From Trematomus loennbergii (taxonomy: Eukaryota; Chordata; Actinopteri; Perciformes; Nototheniidae), in the NCBI GenBank assembly GCA_012861695.1, contig JAAOOA010000089.1:15001-79000 (forward strand): 64,000 nucleotides of DNA. The letters run 5' to 3'. The position numbers were made by a program, and so were the translations under genes. Of the stretch, positions 24,427 to 36,480 are shown piece after piece. Below the pieces are notes generated by a model that saw nothing but the letters and a program-made list of their open reading frames with translations, did no database searches and was not told the DNA's origin. Every line of letters begins with the position of its first letter. Within the stretch, counting starts at the first letter, position 1.

Positions 24427-24969
24427 CAACCCTGTCTCCCTGTCTCCTAAAAATTACGTTCCCACAGAACTAAACTGCATTCTCAATTACGTTTAGCTGG
24501 AAACGTATTTTCTCCCACGTTACGTTTGTTATGAACGTATCTCAAATACGTTTATTTTCTACATATCTTCTAGAAACATATTTTCTTTCTCCCACGGGAG
24601 AAAATATGTTTCTAGAAGATATGTAGAAAATAAACGTATTTGAGATACGTTCATAACAAACGTAACGTGGGAGAAAATATGTTTCTAGAAGATATGTAGA
24701 AAATAAACGTATTTGAGATACGTTCATAACAAACGTAACGTGGGAGAAAATATGTTTCTAGAAGATACGTAGAAAATAAACGTATTTGAGATACGTTCAT
24801 AACAAACGTAACGTGGGAGAAAATATGTTTCTAGAAGATACGTAGAAAATAAACGTATTTGAGATACGTTCATAACCAACGTAACGTGGGAGAAAATACG
24901 TTTCCAGCTAAAAGTAATTGAGAATGCAGTTTAGTTCTGTGGGAACGTAATTTTTAGGAGACAGGGTTG
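24427..24969. mobile_element. Palindromic (foldback) element with internal 73-bp tandem repeats
   Basis: The ends CAACCCTGTCTCC and GGAGACAGGGTTG are inverted repeats continuing for about 80 bp. They are flanked by the duplication CCGAGCG (24420-24426 and 24970-24976; 8 bp if the first C of the element is counted out). The core is four direct copies of a 73-bp unit beginning GGGAGAAAATATG at 24596, 24669, 24742 and 24815. It is preceded by one inverted copy (about 24500-24595), so arms of about 85 bp meet at CCCACGGGAG. Confidence 0.85.
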
Positions 24970-24976
24970 CCGAGCG

Positions 24977-25899
24977 CCATGTCTTCGCACTAATTGATAT
25001 ATCTTATATACAAGATCAGCGCTACAGTATTGCCTTCATACTATATTTTTCTAGAACAAACCCTGATAACAACTTGATAAAAACTCCAGTTGTCTTAGAC
25101 TCAAACTATAAGACAATACATCTATAGAAAAACACCCTCTTACTCTTTACTTCAGCGAATTTACTTATATTACCTCTGCTTAATGTGTAGTTATTAAAAA
25201 GCTACCAATTGCCAACATTTTCCAATGATAAGATCAAAACCAACAATGAATGTATCTTAGTAACACCTTGAGAACATACACTGTATTTCATTTTGATCCA
25301 ATCTCACATACACCATCCTTGAGCCAGAAAAAAACGTACTTTTGCACAAAATGTGTTTTAATCCACCGCCAAAAATAGTCCCGACCAAATGTGTCCTCTT
25401 GTAAAATGTGTTCAGTTGTTTTGGGAAATGTTTGAAATTTAAACAAGAAGAAAATAATCTTATCGAAGACCCCAGTTTTATTCTTCGAAACCCAGCATAT
25501 TCTCTTAAATTACATAATCTAAATATCTAGTTATTGAAAAGTTATTTATATTCAATCAATTCAACTGATCAAATAAGCAAGGTCTCTTTTAACCTCTGTT
25601 TTACAATGCAATCTATTATTTTTACAAGTGAATTATTTGACATATGACCTTGATAGAAAGCTAGTTAATGATTTATAATGCTGTTAATTTCCACACACGT
25701 GTAAAAAAGTGTCGGCAACGATCACTCAAACGCTGTACTGACATCAAGAGGAAGTTATCAAAATGTCACGATAGGTTACAGTCCATGCCGATTTCGCAGT
25801 GGACCTCTCTGTGGCTGTGATATAAACACAACAGCACCTAAATGTCAGCCTTCTGGTTCCTGTGTTTTTAAAAGAGATCATTTCTATTCACGCATGTAC
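24977..25899. other. Intergenic, nothing recognised
   Basis: AT-rich, no supported feature. Confidence 0.35.
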
Positions 25900-25903
25900 T
25901 TAA

Positions 25904-27069
25904 AGGTCCCCTATTATACTGTTTTTCATCAATATATTATAGGTCTCAGATATATACAAAACATGTCTCTGAAGTGTTTGGTCCAAACACCAAACAGATC
26001 ATTGCAGCATTACCCATAATCCCCTCTGTTTCAGCCCTGTTTCAAAAGTGCTGATTCTCTGTCTGTTACTTTAGATGAAAATAAGGAGCCCCTCCCCACG
26101 CCCCTCTGAGAGATATTTGGTTAAAAAGAACTCAATGGTGCTCTAGGAGGAGATTCAGGTGATAAGGGGGGGGGGGGGGGTTACCTTGGTTGGTGATTGG
26201 CTAATGGTTACACAAGACAAAACATCGTTATGACATCACAAAGTGGTCAAAATCTGATCAGCTCATTTTCAGACAGGTTTTTATAGAAATGGATCAGGAC
26301 AAAAAGAGAGAGAATCTTTGTTCCTGAAACTTTCAGAGTCTCTTTACACAGAGGGGACACATGTTGATGTAGAAGAGACATGAAGAAGAGGGGACACATG
26401 TTGATGAAGAAGAGACATGAAGAAGAGGGGACACGTGTTGATGTAGAAGAGACATGAAGAAGAGGGGACACATGTTGATGTAGAAGAGACATGAAGAAGA
26501 GGGGACACATGTTGATGTAGAAGAGACATGAAGAAGAGGGGACACATGTTGATGTAGAAGAGACATGAAGAAGAGGGGACACATGGTGATGTAGAAGAGA
26601 CATGAAGAAGAGGGGACACATGTTGATGTAGAAGAGACATGAAGAAGAGGGGACACATGTGATGTAGAAGAGACATGAAGAAGAGGGGACACATGTTGAT
26701 GTAGAAGAGACATGAAGAAGAGGGGACACATGTTGATGAAGAAGAGACATGAAGAAGAGGGGACACATGTTGTGAAGAGACATGAAGAAGAGGGGACACA
26801 TGTTGATGTAGAAGAGACATGAAGAGGGGACACATGTTGATGTAGAAGAGACATGAAGAAGAGGGGACACATGTTGATGTAGAAGAGACATGAAGAAGAG
26901 GGGACACATGTTGATGTAGAAGAGACATGAAGAAGAGGGGACACATGCTGATGTAGAAGAGACATGAAGAAGAGGGGACACATGTTGATGTAGAAGAGAC
27001 ATGAAGAAGAGGGGACACATGTGATGTAGAAGAGACATGAAAAAGTGGATTTTGCATAATAGGGGACCT
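25904..27069. mobile_element. TTAA-flanked MITE (AGGTCCCCTATTAT ends) carrying a minisatellite
   Basis: Inverted ends AGGTCCCCTATTAT/ATAATAGGGGACCT are each bordered by TTAA (25900-25903 and 27070-27073). TTAA duplications occur in the piggyBac and Kolobok superfamilies; the AGG terminus fits Kolobok better, but assignment is inferred. It has a G-run at 26166-26180 and a long 37-bp tandem array near its right end. Confidence 0.8.
26350..27040. repeat. 37-bp minisatellite, about 18 copies
   Basis: The unit starts GAGGGGACACATGTTGATGT and continues AGAAGAGACATGAAGAA. Most copies are near-identical, with a few short variants (for example missing GAA or TGT). Because 37 is not a multiple of 3 and the unit lacks stops, three overlapping minus-strand frames stay open; these are not proteins. 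Confidence 0.95.
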
Positions 27070-27073
27070 TTAA

Positions 27074-27958
27074 TGAACAATAAAGAAAACACTCTGAGCT
27101 ACTAGGTGCTATGTCCTGCAGCATGACATGTGTGCATGCAACGTGTTTGCCTTGGGCCTACAGCCAGTCATCTGATCTGAGTCTGTTTGTGTAACAGCAG
27201 GTTGTTGATTGTGCATTTCTGTGTTTGCATTAAGCTCAGTGCACTCATTAGGTCGGTGTGAATGAAAGCTTTTCATATCCTTGTTTTCAGAGACATAGCA
27301 CACGTGTTTAGTCCCTGCTGACCTGAAGTTTGTTTTCAACTAATCCAGTTCTAATCTGTTCTTCATCAAACATTATGGCTTATTATAACACACTTAGTTA
27401 ATGTTGCCAGAGTTTCGTTTCTTTGTTTAAGGAAGTAGGAAGTCAGTTAAATAAAAGAAACCCGAGTTACCAGCATAATGGAGCAGCTATTTGGCACTCA
27501 AAAATAAATGAGCATTACTCATGACACCAACGCAATGAACACATGACTTCTACCAATGAACTAAAAGAGTTGCAGAAAACGGAGAACTTGTCCTAATTTG
27601 AACTATGGTTTGAACTTGTGTGACGTTTTATAGTTTTAAAGCATTTACTTTGTACGATACGATAAATACAATATCAGTTTTACGAAATGTCTTTCGTGCT
27701 ATTGTTGCAAGTTGCATCTTCTTCTTCTTCAAAGAGGGATGTCAGGTTAGTTGGAAAGGAGCAGCAGCTTGTTAAACTTGTTTACGGTCAAGATTTCTGG
27801 AATATTTTCCATTCCAACACAGAAGAAGCTTTTGAGGATTCCGGAAATGTTCTATTATTATCAGTGAGTGATTGATGTAGCATAACCTGTTATGCATCAT
27901 TGTTTTTTGGTTTTTACAAGAACAATGGCTAAAATTAGTAGCTAAACATGTGGGAAAC
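27074..27958. other. Intergenic, nothing recognised
   Basis: Contains a short (CTT)n run near 27717-27730. A 62-codon frame at 27687 has no recognisable similarity. Confidence 0.35.
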
Positions 27959-27961
27959 TAC

Positions 27962-28635
27962 AGCCGCTTTCACACGAAGTACTTTGCCGTACTTAGTTCC
28001 CAGCACTTAGTTCCCAGCACTTAGTGCCCCCATGGAACTAAAGAGCAGATCGCGTTCACACCGGAATAAGTTCCCTGAGGGAAGATTACGCAAATGAAGC
28101 CGCTGACGTCACTTCTTCTTCTTCTGCTTTGGGTTTACTGGCAGGCCGCAAACAACTTCACGGCGTATACTGCCACCCGAAGTCCCCGGCCGGAAGTCCC
28201 CGGAGTTGGGGACTGCTTCAGTAGAAGCTGCTGGGACTCCCAGCAGCTTCTACTGAAGCCTTCTGAGTAAATCGCCAGAACGCCGACACCTCCTCATCTC
28301 CACCGCTCCCATGTTTTCTTTTTGTGCCTTAAGTTATTCTCTCTCCGTTGGTGCGCGGGGCTAATGCTAATGCTAATAATGCTAATGCAAGCAAATACAA
28401 TGGCGGCTTCACAAAACTTTTCGAGTTTTACGGGGCGTGGTTTGCAATTCGCCCAGCCAATCAGAAATTGGAACTTGTTTCTCCCCAGGAAAGTACCTGC
28501 TCTCTAGCAGGGACTGAAAAGGGGGGGAAAGTTCTCATGAACTAAGTTCTCTTTTTGGTGTGAACGCAAAATCCCAGGAACTATCGGAACTAAAGGGAAA
28601 AGTACGGGGAAAAGTACTCCGGTGTGAAAGCGCCT
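27962..28635 (+). mobile_element. Hairpin-bearing MITE, copy 1 (AGGCGCTTTCACAC ends)
   Basis: The ends AGCCGCTTTCACAC and GTGTGAAAGCGCCT form an inverted repeat. The flanks TAC and TAT may be a degraded 3-bp target duplication, as in PIF/Harbinger. It shares its internal order with copies at 38093-38966 and 46214-46895, including GACGTCACTTCTTCTTCTTC, a perfect hairpin at 28215-28259 and a GCTAATGCTAATGCTAATAA run. No transposase is present. Confidence 0.82.
28215..28259. repeat. Perfect 22-bp-arm hairpin inside the MITE
   Basis: GCTTCAGTAGAAGCTGCTGG followed by GA, one central base, and its exact reverse complement. Equivalent hairpins lie at 38551-38597 and 46583-46629. Confidence 0.95.
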
Positions 28636-28638
28636 TAT

Positions 28639-30120
28639 GGGTGTTTGCTTTCATGTTGAGGGTCAGATAAGAAGATCACTGTCATGACGTTAATATGAAG
28701 CTGAAGTCAGGAGACGGCTAGCTTAGCTTAGCGTAAGGAAAATAAACGTTGGAACAGTTAGCTTAGCTCTGTCCAACGTTGGAAAGCACCAACACCTCTA
28801 AATCTCACAACTTAATGTGAGCCATCTTTACAAAAGCACAAGTATAAAAACAAAAAGTTGTGTTATTTTAAGGGTTAAGAGAGACTATGTTTTGGTCTGG
28901 CGGTGATTTTGTGGAGTCGTCTTGTCACCATGAGGTTGACATGCTAGTGGTCATTTCTACTCTTAGACAGTTAATGTGTTAGTGAGATGTACATACAATA
29001 TGGACTGAGCTGGAGTTAGTGATTCACTCTGTTTGCAGTCTTTATGCTAAGCTAACAGAACACACTCCAGCTCCATATTTAACGTGAGTGGTTTCAATCC
29101 TCTCATCTCCTTGCAAAAACAGGAGCTGGAACTTCAAGCCAACATATTGACTATCACCGTCGCATGTGAAAATTGTCTTAGCGACTGCCAATAAGCATGG
29201 CGTGACATTTTTCAACTTGTTTCCTGGGAATGTTGTAGCTAATAAAAACGTCTAAAGCTTCTTGCGGAAGAAAAGGTTTGTATGAGTCGTCTTTTGCAAG
29301 AAGCGTGTTACGCGAACTATATTGCCATTTGTAATTAAGTGGCTACCTCTAGTGGCTGCTGTAATTATGACAAGAGCAAATGAGCAAGTCAGTCGTCTTA
29401 TGAAAAATGGTAAAAAGACGAAGGCATTTCGTAGGAGGGACGTGTGGTTGGATTAATTGGTCAAACGAATACAGGACTTTTACCCCGAACCGCTGAGTTT
29501 TTGTTCCGGGTCAAGAGAGCTTAAGGTAGAGCTTAACTACCTCAAGTTCTTCACAACATATGTGCAATATTATTAACGTTCCATGCTTATTTCAACTAAA
29601 ACCTTGATCGCTTGTTCTTAAACATAACCAAGAAGTTCAGCTTCACACCGCTAATTAACGCTATTATATTTAACTTTGAACAATCCCGTCAATGATGCAG
29701 AAACAATTGTTGTTTTGGGAGTTATCCATATTCTGTCTTTTGGTTATGAGGACGTGACACGCACACGATGAATATTTGGTGGTTAAAGTGCATGTCTGAT
29801 TCTTCCACACATGGCTGCACGTGAGTTGAGTAAACAACCTGATACACACACACACACAAACACACACACAAACACACACATAAACGCAGTCAAAGATCAA
29901 GGACACAAAAAAAAAAATCCCACTTCAGTAGAATCTGATGTCATTCAGCTCGGCTATTTTAAAGTTTTATGAGCAGCGACAAGTGTTCGACCACCGGATA
30001 TATTCAGCAACTTGACACCCAACTGTGGGCTTCTAGGTAATGATAGCCTTTAAATAGAACAGCCAAACACACAACCTCGTTTTAACATTTCATGGACTAT
30101 TTGATTTCTCTCGTGTTACT
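28639..30120. other. Intergenic with scattered fish-repeat-like segments and a short CA run
   Basis: GCTTAGCTTAGC/GTTAGCTTAGCTC and ATGCTAAGCTAACAG motifs (28715-29060) look like a common fish interspersed repeat, family unknown. An interrupted (CA)n lies at 29845-29880. Confidence 0.4.
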
Positions 30121-30185
30121 TAATAATAATAATAATAGCTTGCATTTATATAGCGCCTTTCAAGGGACCCAAGGTCGCACTTAGA
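30121..30185 (-). mobile_element. Short LINE-end-like fragment (TTTATATAGCGCCTTTC)
   Basis: (AAT)n is followed by GCATTTATATAGCGCCTTTC, a sequence shared in kind with 30850-30900, 40618, 58630 and 61370. Probably LINE 3' ends in reverse orientation. Confidence 0.5.
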
Positions 30186-30845
30186 AATCAATTCCTGCCA
30201 CAGTTGTTCAGAAATAACGTGTATATTTCATGTTGTGATCGGTCTCAAGCTGTTATTGTGCAGTTTGTCCTGTGCCCTCTGTTGCTGCTGACTGAAAGCT
30301 GATTGCTCTGATAAATCTGTGATAGGTTATCTGACCTCTGAGAAACAAACTGCTGGGTGTGCTTTCATCTTGAATGTGCTGCGTTTTATGCTTATCTGAA
30401 CTATCACGCCACTTTAAATGCAGTTCAACGTGCTGTTACTTTGATGAGCATTCTGTTTTAACAGCTGACACACATCCTATGAGCTGGCAATGAAACCAGA
30501 AGGATTCCTGTTAAGTAAACCTTGGGTCGTAGATTTGTAGATTTGGACAAGACATCTTATTTTGAAAATAAGCAGTCTTTTTGGGTAATGAAATGGTGGA
30601 GGAATAAGTCCTTAACCTGGTAATGAGTTAGCGTTTAAACACTTCTTGTTCACATGTTTCGAAGTCAACAATTATTTTGTATCGGCTTTGGTTAGATGCC
30701 TAAAAAAAGGCCTGTTGTTAATATATAAGTTTAACATTTTATTTTATTTGTTCTACGACAACAAATATGTCATTATATACCCGACTTGTGAAATGACCTT
30801 TACGTGTCTTAAAAACAGTGTTTGCTAACAAGTGGCTAAATTAGA
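30186..30845. other. Intergenic, nothing recognised
   Basis: No supported feature. Confidence 0.35.
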
Positions 30846-30925
30846 TATTAATTAATTGCATTTATTTAGCGCTGTTCCAAGTGCTCAAAGCGCTTTACAT
30901 TACATATGACATATATCAGATGAGA
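30846..30925 (-). mobile_element. LINE-end-like fragment (TTTATTTAGCGCTGTTCC)
   Basis: GCATTTATTTAGCGCTGTTC and GCTCAAAGCGCTTTACATTA are the paired motifs seen in several fish LINE tails. Confidence 0.45.
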
Positions 30926-32214
30926 TGTTATATTTTTCACACAACAATCCAAGGGAGTACCGGTACAATAACAAACATTTCATATACGAAAGAAAACACA
31001 AGATACTATAAAATGGATAAGAAAAAGCTGATCAAATATTTGGCTTGACCAATCAAATGTCAAACCACTAAAAGGACAGTGAAAGGACTCTTTGATTTAT
31101 AGTGATTTAACTGAAACAGCTGAAATCACACCCCACATGCACTCACGTTCTGTTATCATGTGTGTGATCCAACCAAACATCCGGGTCAGACAGTATGTCT
31201 TGAGAAAATGGGTGTCAACTGAAACTATATCAGGTTCTGGCTCTGAAACCTGAGAGGCGTGAGACAGACGGGAAGGAGCGTTCCTCTGAGAACTGTCCCG
31301 TATGACGACAAGGAGAAACAAGCGTTGATTAATAATAAAGCCGAGTGTCCGAAGACGGCACGTGATCGAGGACAAACAGACGAGGTCAAGGAGAGCTCAT
31401 GTCTCCAAACCTCTTTCTGTGTGTTCACATGCTGAGAATGCATATCTGTTTACAAAGATTTGCCTGTTTTCCGCCCCTCATTTGTTTATTGATGACCGGG
31501 TGCGTTTACGTGAGAAAGATAATATTACAGATAACTTTCAATGCTTGAGGCTGGGAAAATCCATCCATCTGTATTTCTGTGACTGGAAGAAACTGGAAAA
31601 GATTTAGTTTACGAAAATGTGTTTGAATAAGCAATTTAATACAAAAATGTGCAGTGACATCATGTTGGAGGTGGGATATTATGGGCGTTTGATGAAAAGC
31701 AGATGCAGAAATGTACAGTTAACACACTTTTGTGAACTACTATTCAATGTATTTGTTTGACCAGCAGTTCAAATCCCAATAACATTCACTCCAATATGAT
31801 ATCAAACAGAAAAAGAAGCATATCTGACATGCAATCTGATGCAGATATTTTCACTATTTGCCTGAAACCCACCCAGAAAAAGGAGCTTTTCTGTCCTTGT
31901 CCTGCAGGTGTAATGACTAACCTCAGGTGTGTGTGTCCCATGCGTTGGGCACACGCACACACAGGCACGAGCTCAGTGATCCGAGGTGTTTTCAGGCTGC
32001 ACTAACGTCCAGGAAAACAAGAGCTTAGCGTGCAGGAATGCAGAGAGCCCTCCACCGGACCCTGAAGGGGCTCACAGCTTACATAAAGGGAGCAGGAGCA
32101 GTGTTGTGTTTCAGGTTTGCACTCCTCCCCACTGTTAATAGTTCGTTTTCTCCAAATCTGCGGTTTGCTACTGCGTCTGTGTTAAAGGATTATAGAAGTG
32201 ATAGGAGTGAGGAG
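30926..32214. other. Intergenic, nothing recognised
   Basis: Short open frames only, none with similarity I recognise. Confidence 0.35.
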
Positions 32215-32600
32215 GAAGGCTATACCTTAATAAAAGACAAGGAGTAGAATCTGTTAAGAAACATGCAATCAAAATAATGCAAAAGCAATCATTTCCTTGC
32301 ATATGAAATGTTTCAAATGAGTCCTATGCTTGCCATCTTCTTAAAGCATGTTTTCTAATTCTGGTACATGCTGTTTTTATTCATTTTGTGGCATCAGAGT
32401 CTGCATCCAAATCCAGTCTCGAACATATAAGGCCTGCGCTCCAGGCGGCCAATATGTAAATACGATCCGTATAATTTGCTTACTGAATGTATCTCATTTT
32501 TCTATGGTATCATATTTTCAGTCATTTCCCTGTTGTGGCTTCAGGTCACATACAAAAATATGTTTTTGACATATTTCCTGTTAGACTCACTGTGAGCTTT
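32215..32600 (+). repeat. Diverged direct duplicate, copy A
   Basis: It aligns in order with 39130-39500. Shared landmarks include GAATCTG(T/C)TAAGAAAC, AAGGCCTGCGCT(C/T)CAGGC, TATAATTTG(C/T)TTAC and TTTTTCTATGGTATCATATTT. It may be an old interspersed repeat or a local duplication. Confidence 0.65.
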
Positions 32601-32688
32601 ATCAGCCCCCACAGAAAGATAACATGTCCCTGCTTTACCTACAAAAAAATCCCACAGTGTTTTCCGTGTTACTGGCCAACTTTAACCT

Positions 32689-32690
<2 letters not shown>

Positions 32691-32738
<48 letters not shown>
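32691..32738. repeat. (CA)24 microsatellite
   Basis: Perfect CA dinucleotide array of 48 bp. Confidence 0.97.
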
Positions 32739-32739
<1 letters not shown>

Positions 32740-32740
<1 letters not shown>

Positions 32741-33621
32741 TCTGACTTAATTAAAGGGCCTGAGAGTGTGCATGGGGGAAATACGCGCGTGTGTTTAGAA
32801 AATGTGTTTGCCAGTCTCCTCACATTCTTCTCTCGCCCACGCTCTTAAAGAAACAGCGTCTACACACCCACATAAGTTTCAGTCTTTGGGTTTCCCGACA
32901 AGAGTGGTGTTATTAAAGGGGTGTTATCCACCCAAATGTACCCTTTTTAATAAGATGTATTCAGCTCCTGTCAACTTAAAAATGGATTTGAAAAGTTTTG
33001 CTTTCATTTCTTCATCGGGCACAGAGGCTATGATCAGAAACATTTTGCGTATTTACTGCAACAGAAACAATAACAATACTTCTGAGTGGGACCCTTCAGA
33101 ATATAAGCCTCCGAAAATGTCGATTAAAAGTGGAATCTTGCACAAAAACTGCACAATATGTCAAATGCATGTTGGGTAGGTTTTCTTCAAAGGATCCCGA
33201 CTTTTGAGGCCGTAAAATATCTCAGATTATGACCTGTACTTCACCCTTGCACCGTCATACACACAGTACATATTACTTTATAATTGCAAGTGGTCATATA
33301 ACATATTTTATTCTCATATTTTCATCAAATATGCTCTAGTCTCAATCCAAGTGCATGACTCTGGAGCATGCTAGCACACTATAACATAACTGAAGCTTAA
33401 AGGTTACTTTTATTCATCCATAAAGTCATCGGAAATGCTGTGCTCGCATACCAATAAACAAACAAAGGTTACAAAACATCGGAATCGTATGCGCGTAAAA
33501 TACAGAAACTGCATATACAACGGAAAAAGATAAAACTTCATGATCGGCGTGATGGAGCGTAACGAAAGAGGTTCACCGCATGAGCAACGAGCAGAAACTG
33601 TAACGTGTGAAAACCAATTGA
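32740..33621. other. Intergenic, nothing recognised
   Basis: A 125-codon open frame at 32802 has no recognisable domain and no splice support. Confidence 0.35.
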
Positions 33622-33629
33622 CGTGCCAG

Positions 33630-34603
33630 CAGAGGTGGGAAATAGTGGAGTAGAAATACTTCGTTACTGTACTTAAGTATTGTTCTGGTATCAGTACTTT
33701 ACTCCACTACTTATTTTTCTGACGACTTTTTACTTTCTACTTCTTACATTTTGAACACAAATACCTGTACTTTCTACTTCTTACATTTTGAACACAAATA
33801 CCTGTACTTTCTACTTCTTACATTTTGAACACAAATACCTGCACTTTCTACTTCTTACATTTTGAACACAAATACCTGTACTTTCTACTTCTTACATTTT
33901 GAACACAAATACCTGTACTTTCTACTTCTTACATTTTGAACACAAATACCTGTACTTTCTACTTCTTACATTTTGAACACAAATACCTGTACTTTCTACT
34001 CCTTACATTTTGAACACAAATACCTGTACTTTCTACTTCTTACATGTTGAACACAAATACCTGTACTTTCTACTTCTTACATTTTGAACACAAATACCTG
34101 TACTTTCTACTTCTTACATTTTGAACACAAATACCTGTACTTTCTACTTCTTACATTTTGAACCCAAATACCTGTACTTTCTACTTCTCACATTTCCCAA
34201 ACAGGCTGGTTCCTTTAGTTTGAATGTGTGTTTGGTGGCGTGATCATTATTATTTAGAGTCATTGCGTGCCTATTGATTTGAACACGATCCGTGTATCCA
34301 TCATTTCCTGGTCTTCTCTAAAGAAGAGGGACCAATGAAAACGTTGTCATGTTGCCGTTGTTCAGCATGGAAACATTCATTAGCTAACAATGACATTATT
34401 GTTCTATTAATATAAAGGGAGGTCAGGTACTCTTTAAAACAGCTGCTAGTTATGGGTACTTTTTACTGAAGTACATTTCAAAGCCCTCTTTACTTTTACT
34501 TGAGTACAGAAGCTTAGTCAGTACTTCTACTTTTACCAGAGTATTTTTAAACACAAGTATCTGTACTTCTACTTGAGTAAAGGATGTGTGTACTTCATCT
34601 CTG
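33630..34603 (+). mobile_element. hAT MITE with 37-bp minisatellite, copy 1 (CAGAGGTGGG ends)
   Basis: It begins CAGAGGTGGGAAATAGTGGA and ends ACTTCATCTCTG. The target-site duplication is 8 bp with one mismatch, CGTGCCAG (33622-33629) and CGTGCCTG (34604-34611). Left and right ends are rich in AGTACTT/ACTTAAGTA motifs. A unique 390-bp block (34190-34580) with ATTCATTAGCTAACAATGAC is shared with the copies at 53167 and 54986. No coding frame. Confidence 0.85.
33727..34192 (+). repeat. 37-bp minisatellite, about 12 units
   Basis: Unit ACCTGTACTTTCTACTTCTT plus ACATTTTGAACACAAAT, with rare substitutions. The same unit is at 53266-53545 and, inverted, 55885-56345. Confidence 0.95.
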
Positions 34604-34611
34604 CGTGCCTG

Positions 34612-35159
34612 TATGTGAGCATTATTGCACCCCAATTTCTATAGACGAACAGTGGAGAGAAGAAACGTTTTTATACTGGAATCTATTGTCAAGTTCAACA
34701 TAGTTTCCCTGAAAAAGGAGCAGCCATCTTTAAAGCACAGGGACTGTATGTTTGTCTGGTACTGTACCACTTTAAAGCAGAGCTCATGTGTCACCCTCGT
34801 CTGATTTAAAATGACTCATGTCCATGTGGAATAAACCAAGATTATAGTGATTAAAATTCCTCAATCTTCGGCTGCTGTCCAGTTGGATCTGTGTGATCCA
34901 CAATGTGGCCTTGAACTTTGCGCAGACTTTCCTACCCCCTTCTCTCCTTCAGTATATCAGATTATCTTTGGGGCATCCGGCCAAATCGCACATTAAACAC
35001 GCAGTTTACAGGAAACGGATGACCTCATGACCAAAGAATGTTGCGGCCTCTTTTCTTTCCGCTGGTTTTGGGTGATGTCCAAGGAAAATCATGATGTGGG
35101 TGAAGAAAAAAACCATACTTCCCATATTTGGCCTCTTCCTGTTTTCTGACCTTAACTCC
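34612..35159. other. Intergenic, nothing recognised
   Basis: No supported feature. Confidence 0.35.
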
Positions 35160-35167
35160 CTATGCTC

Positions 35168-35862
35168 CAGAAGTGGGAGAAGTACTCAGATCTTGTACTT
35201 GAGTTAAAGTAGAAGTACTCTGATCTTGTACTTGAGTAAAAGTAGAAGTACCCAGATCTTGTACTTGAGTTAAAGTAGAAGTACCCAGATCTTGTACTTG
35301 AGTTAAAGTAGAAGTACTCTGATCTTGTACTTGAGTAAAAGTAGAAGTACTCAGATCTTGTACTTGAGTAAAAGTAGAAGTACCAGAGTGTAGGAATACT
35401 CTGTTACAGTAAAAGTCCTGCATTCAAAATGTTACTCAAGTAAAAGTAGAATAGTATTATCATCAAAATATAGTGAAAGTAGTGACAGTAAAAGTAGTCA
35501 TTGTGCAGATTGGTCCATTTCAGAATAATATATATGATATGTTTTAATATGATTGATCATGAAAGTGTTCTCAAGCTGGTAAAGGTGCAGCTAATTTGAA
35601 TGACTTTGTATACTGCAGGGTAGCTTGTGGATTTACTCCAGGTGGAACTAAAGTCTGATTTAACACTTGGTTATATTTCACATCATTCATCCACATCTGT
35701 AAAGTAACTAAAGGTATTAAATACATGTAGTGGAGTAAAAGTACACTATTTACCTCTGTACTGTAGTGGAGTAGAAGTACACAGTAGCATCAAATGGAGA
35801 TACTCAAGTAAAGTACAAGTACCTCAAAGTTGTACCTAAGTAAGAGTTACTTCCCACTTCTG
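35168..35862. mobile_element. hAT MITE, related family, with 33-bp repeats
   Basis: The ends CAGAAGTGGG and CCCACTTCTG are a perfect 10-bp inverted repeat. The 8-bp duplication has one mismatch, CTATGCTC (35160-35167) and CTATGCTT (35863-35870). It contains about five 33-bp units (CAGATCTTGTACTTGAGTTA...) at 35185-35370, then AAAAGTAGTC/AAGTACAAGTACC-type sequence. The terminal AGTACTT themes resemble the CAGAGGTGGG family. Confidence 0.82.
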
Positions 35863-35870
35863 CTATGCTT

Positions 35871-36284
35871 TCCCAGCGTACGTCAGCAGACACTTTGGAC
35901 CATCCTCACGCTGACCACATGCCTCTGAGTCCACCTATAAACTGTGAAACCTTGACAATGTTTACAGTGTCTCTTGACTAGGTCATGCAGTAAAGCAGCT
36001 GTTTGCTCTCCCTGTTGTTTTTTGACTCCGCTCAATCCATCAGCTGACTGTGTTTGCTTCCTCCTAAAGTAAATTTACTCAGTGATGCTTTCAAAGGCCA
36101 ACTCACAAGAGCAGGCTTGTCTCAGGCAAAGTCATAAACCTGTAAACGCACGTCTCCCTCTATCATTGCCCCGTTTCATCTTCACACTCTGAAAACAGAA
36201 CTTATTTTGCCTATTTCTCACTGCATTTGGCTCAGTGTTTCTCTTGATTATGCTCTTGTTTTGCCACTGCCTCTTATTTACAAG
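35871..36284. other. Intergenic, nothing recognised
   Basis: No supported feature. Confidence 0.35.
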
Positions 36285-36289
36285 ATTAA

Positions 36290-36480
36290 ACAATTAGAAT
36301 CCCTTTATTTCTCCCACAGAGGGGACATTTACATTTGTTACAGCAGAGAAGAGCCAAAGACAGCTTAATGTTACCCAAGAAGCATGCATAAAAATAATTC
36401 AAAAAATCACACAATTTACAAAATACACAATTCTGAAGAAATAGCAGCCACGTATATACTGCACAGTTATTAACGGCATA
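36290..36480 (-). mobile_element. LINE 3'-end fragment
   Basis: AATCCCTTTATTTCTCCCAC followed by AGAGGGGACATTTACATTTGTTACAGCAG-type sequence is the minus-strand view of the TTTATTNATCCC LINE tail seen at 20322 and 23087. Confidence 0.5.

Noticed and set aside
26247..27124. Three overlapping minus-strand frames of 237-281 residues
   Set aside because: All are produced by the stop-free 37-bp minisatellite; the peptide repeats every 37 residues in each frame.
32802..33179. 125-codon open frame
   Set aside because: No domain, codon pattern or splice context; likely chance.
33727..34192. CRISPR-like array of 37-bp repeats
   Set aside because: The units are contiguous with no unique spacers, and the DNA is from a fish; it is a minisatellite.
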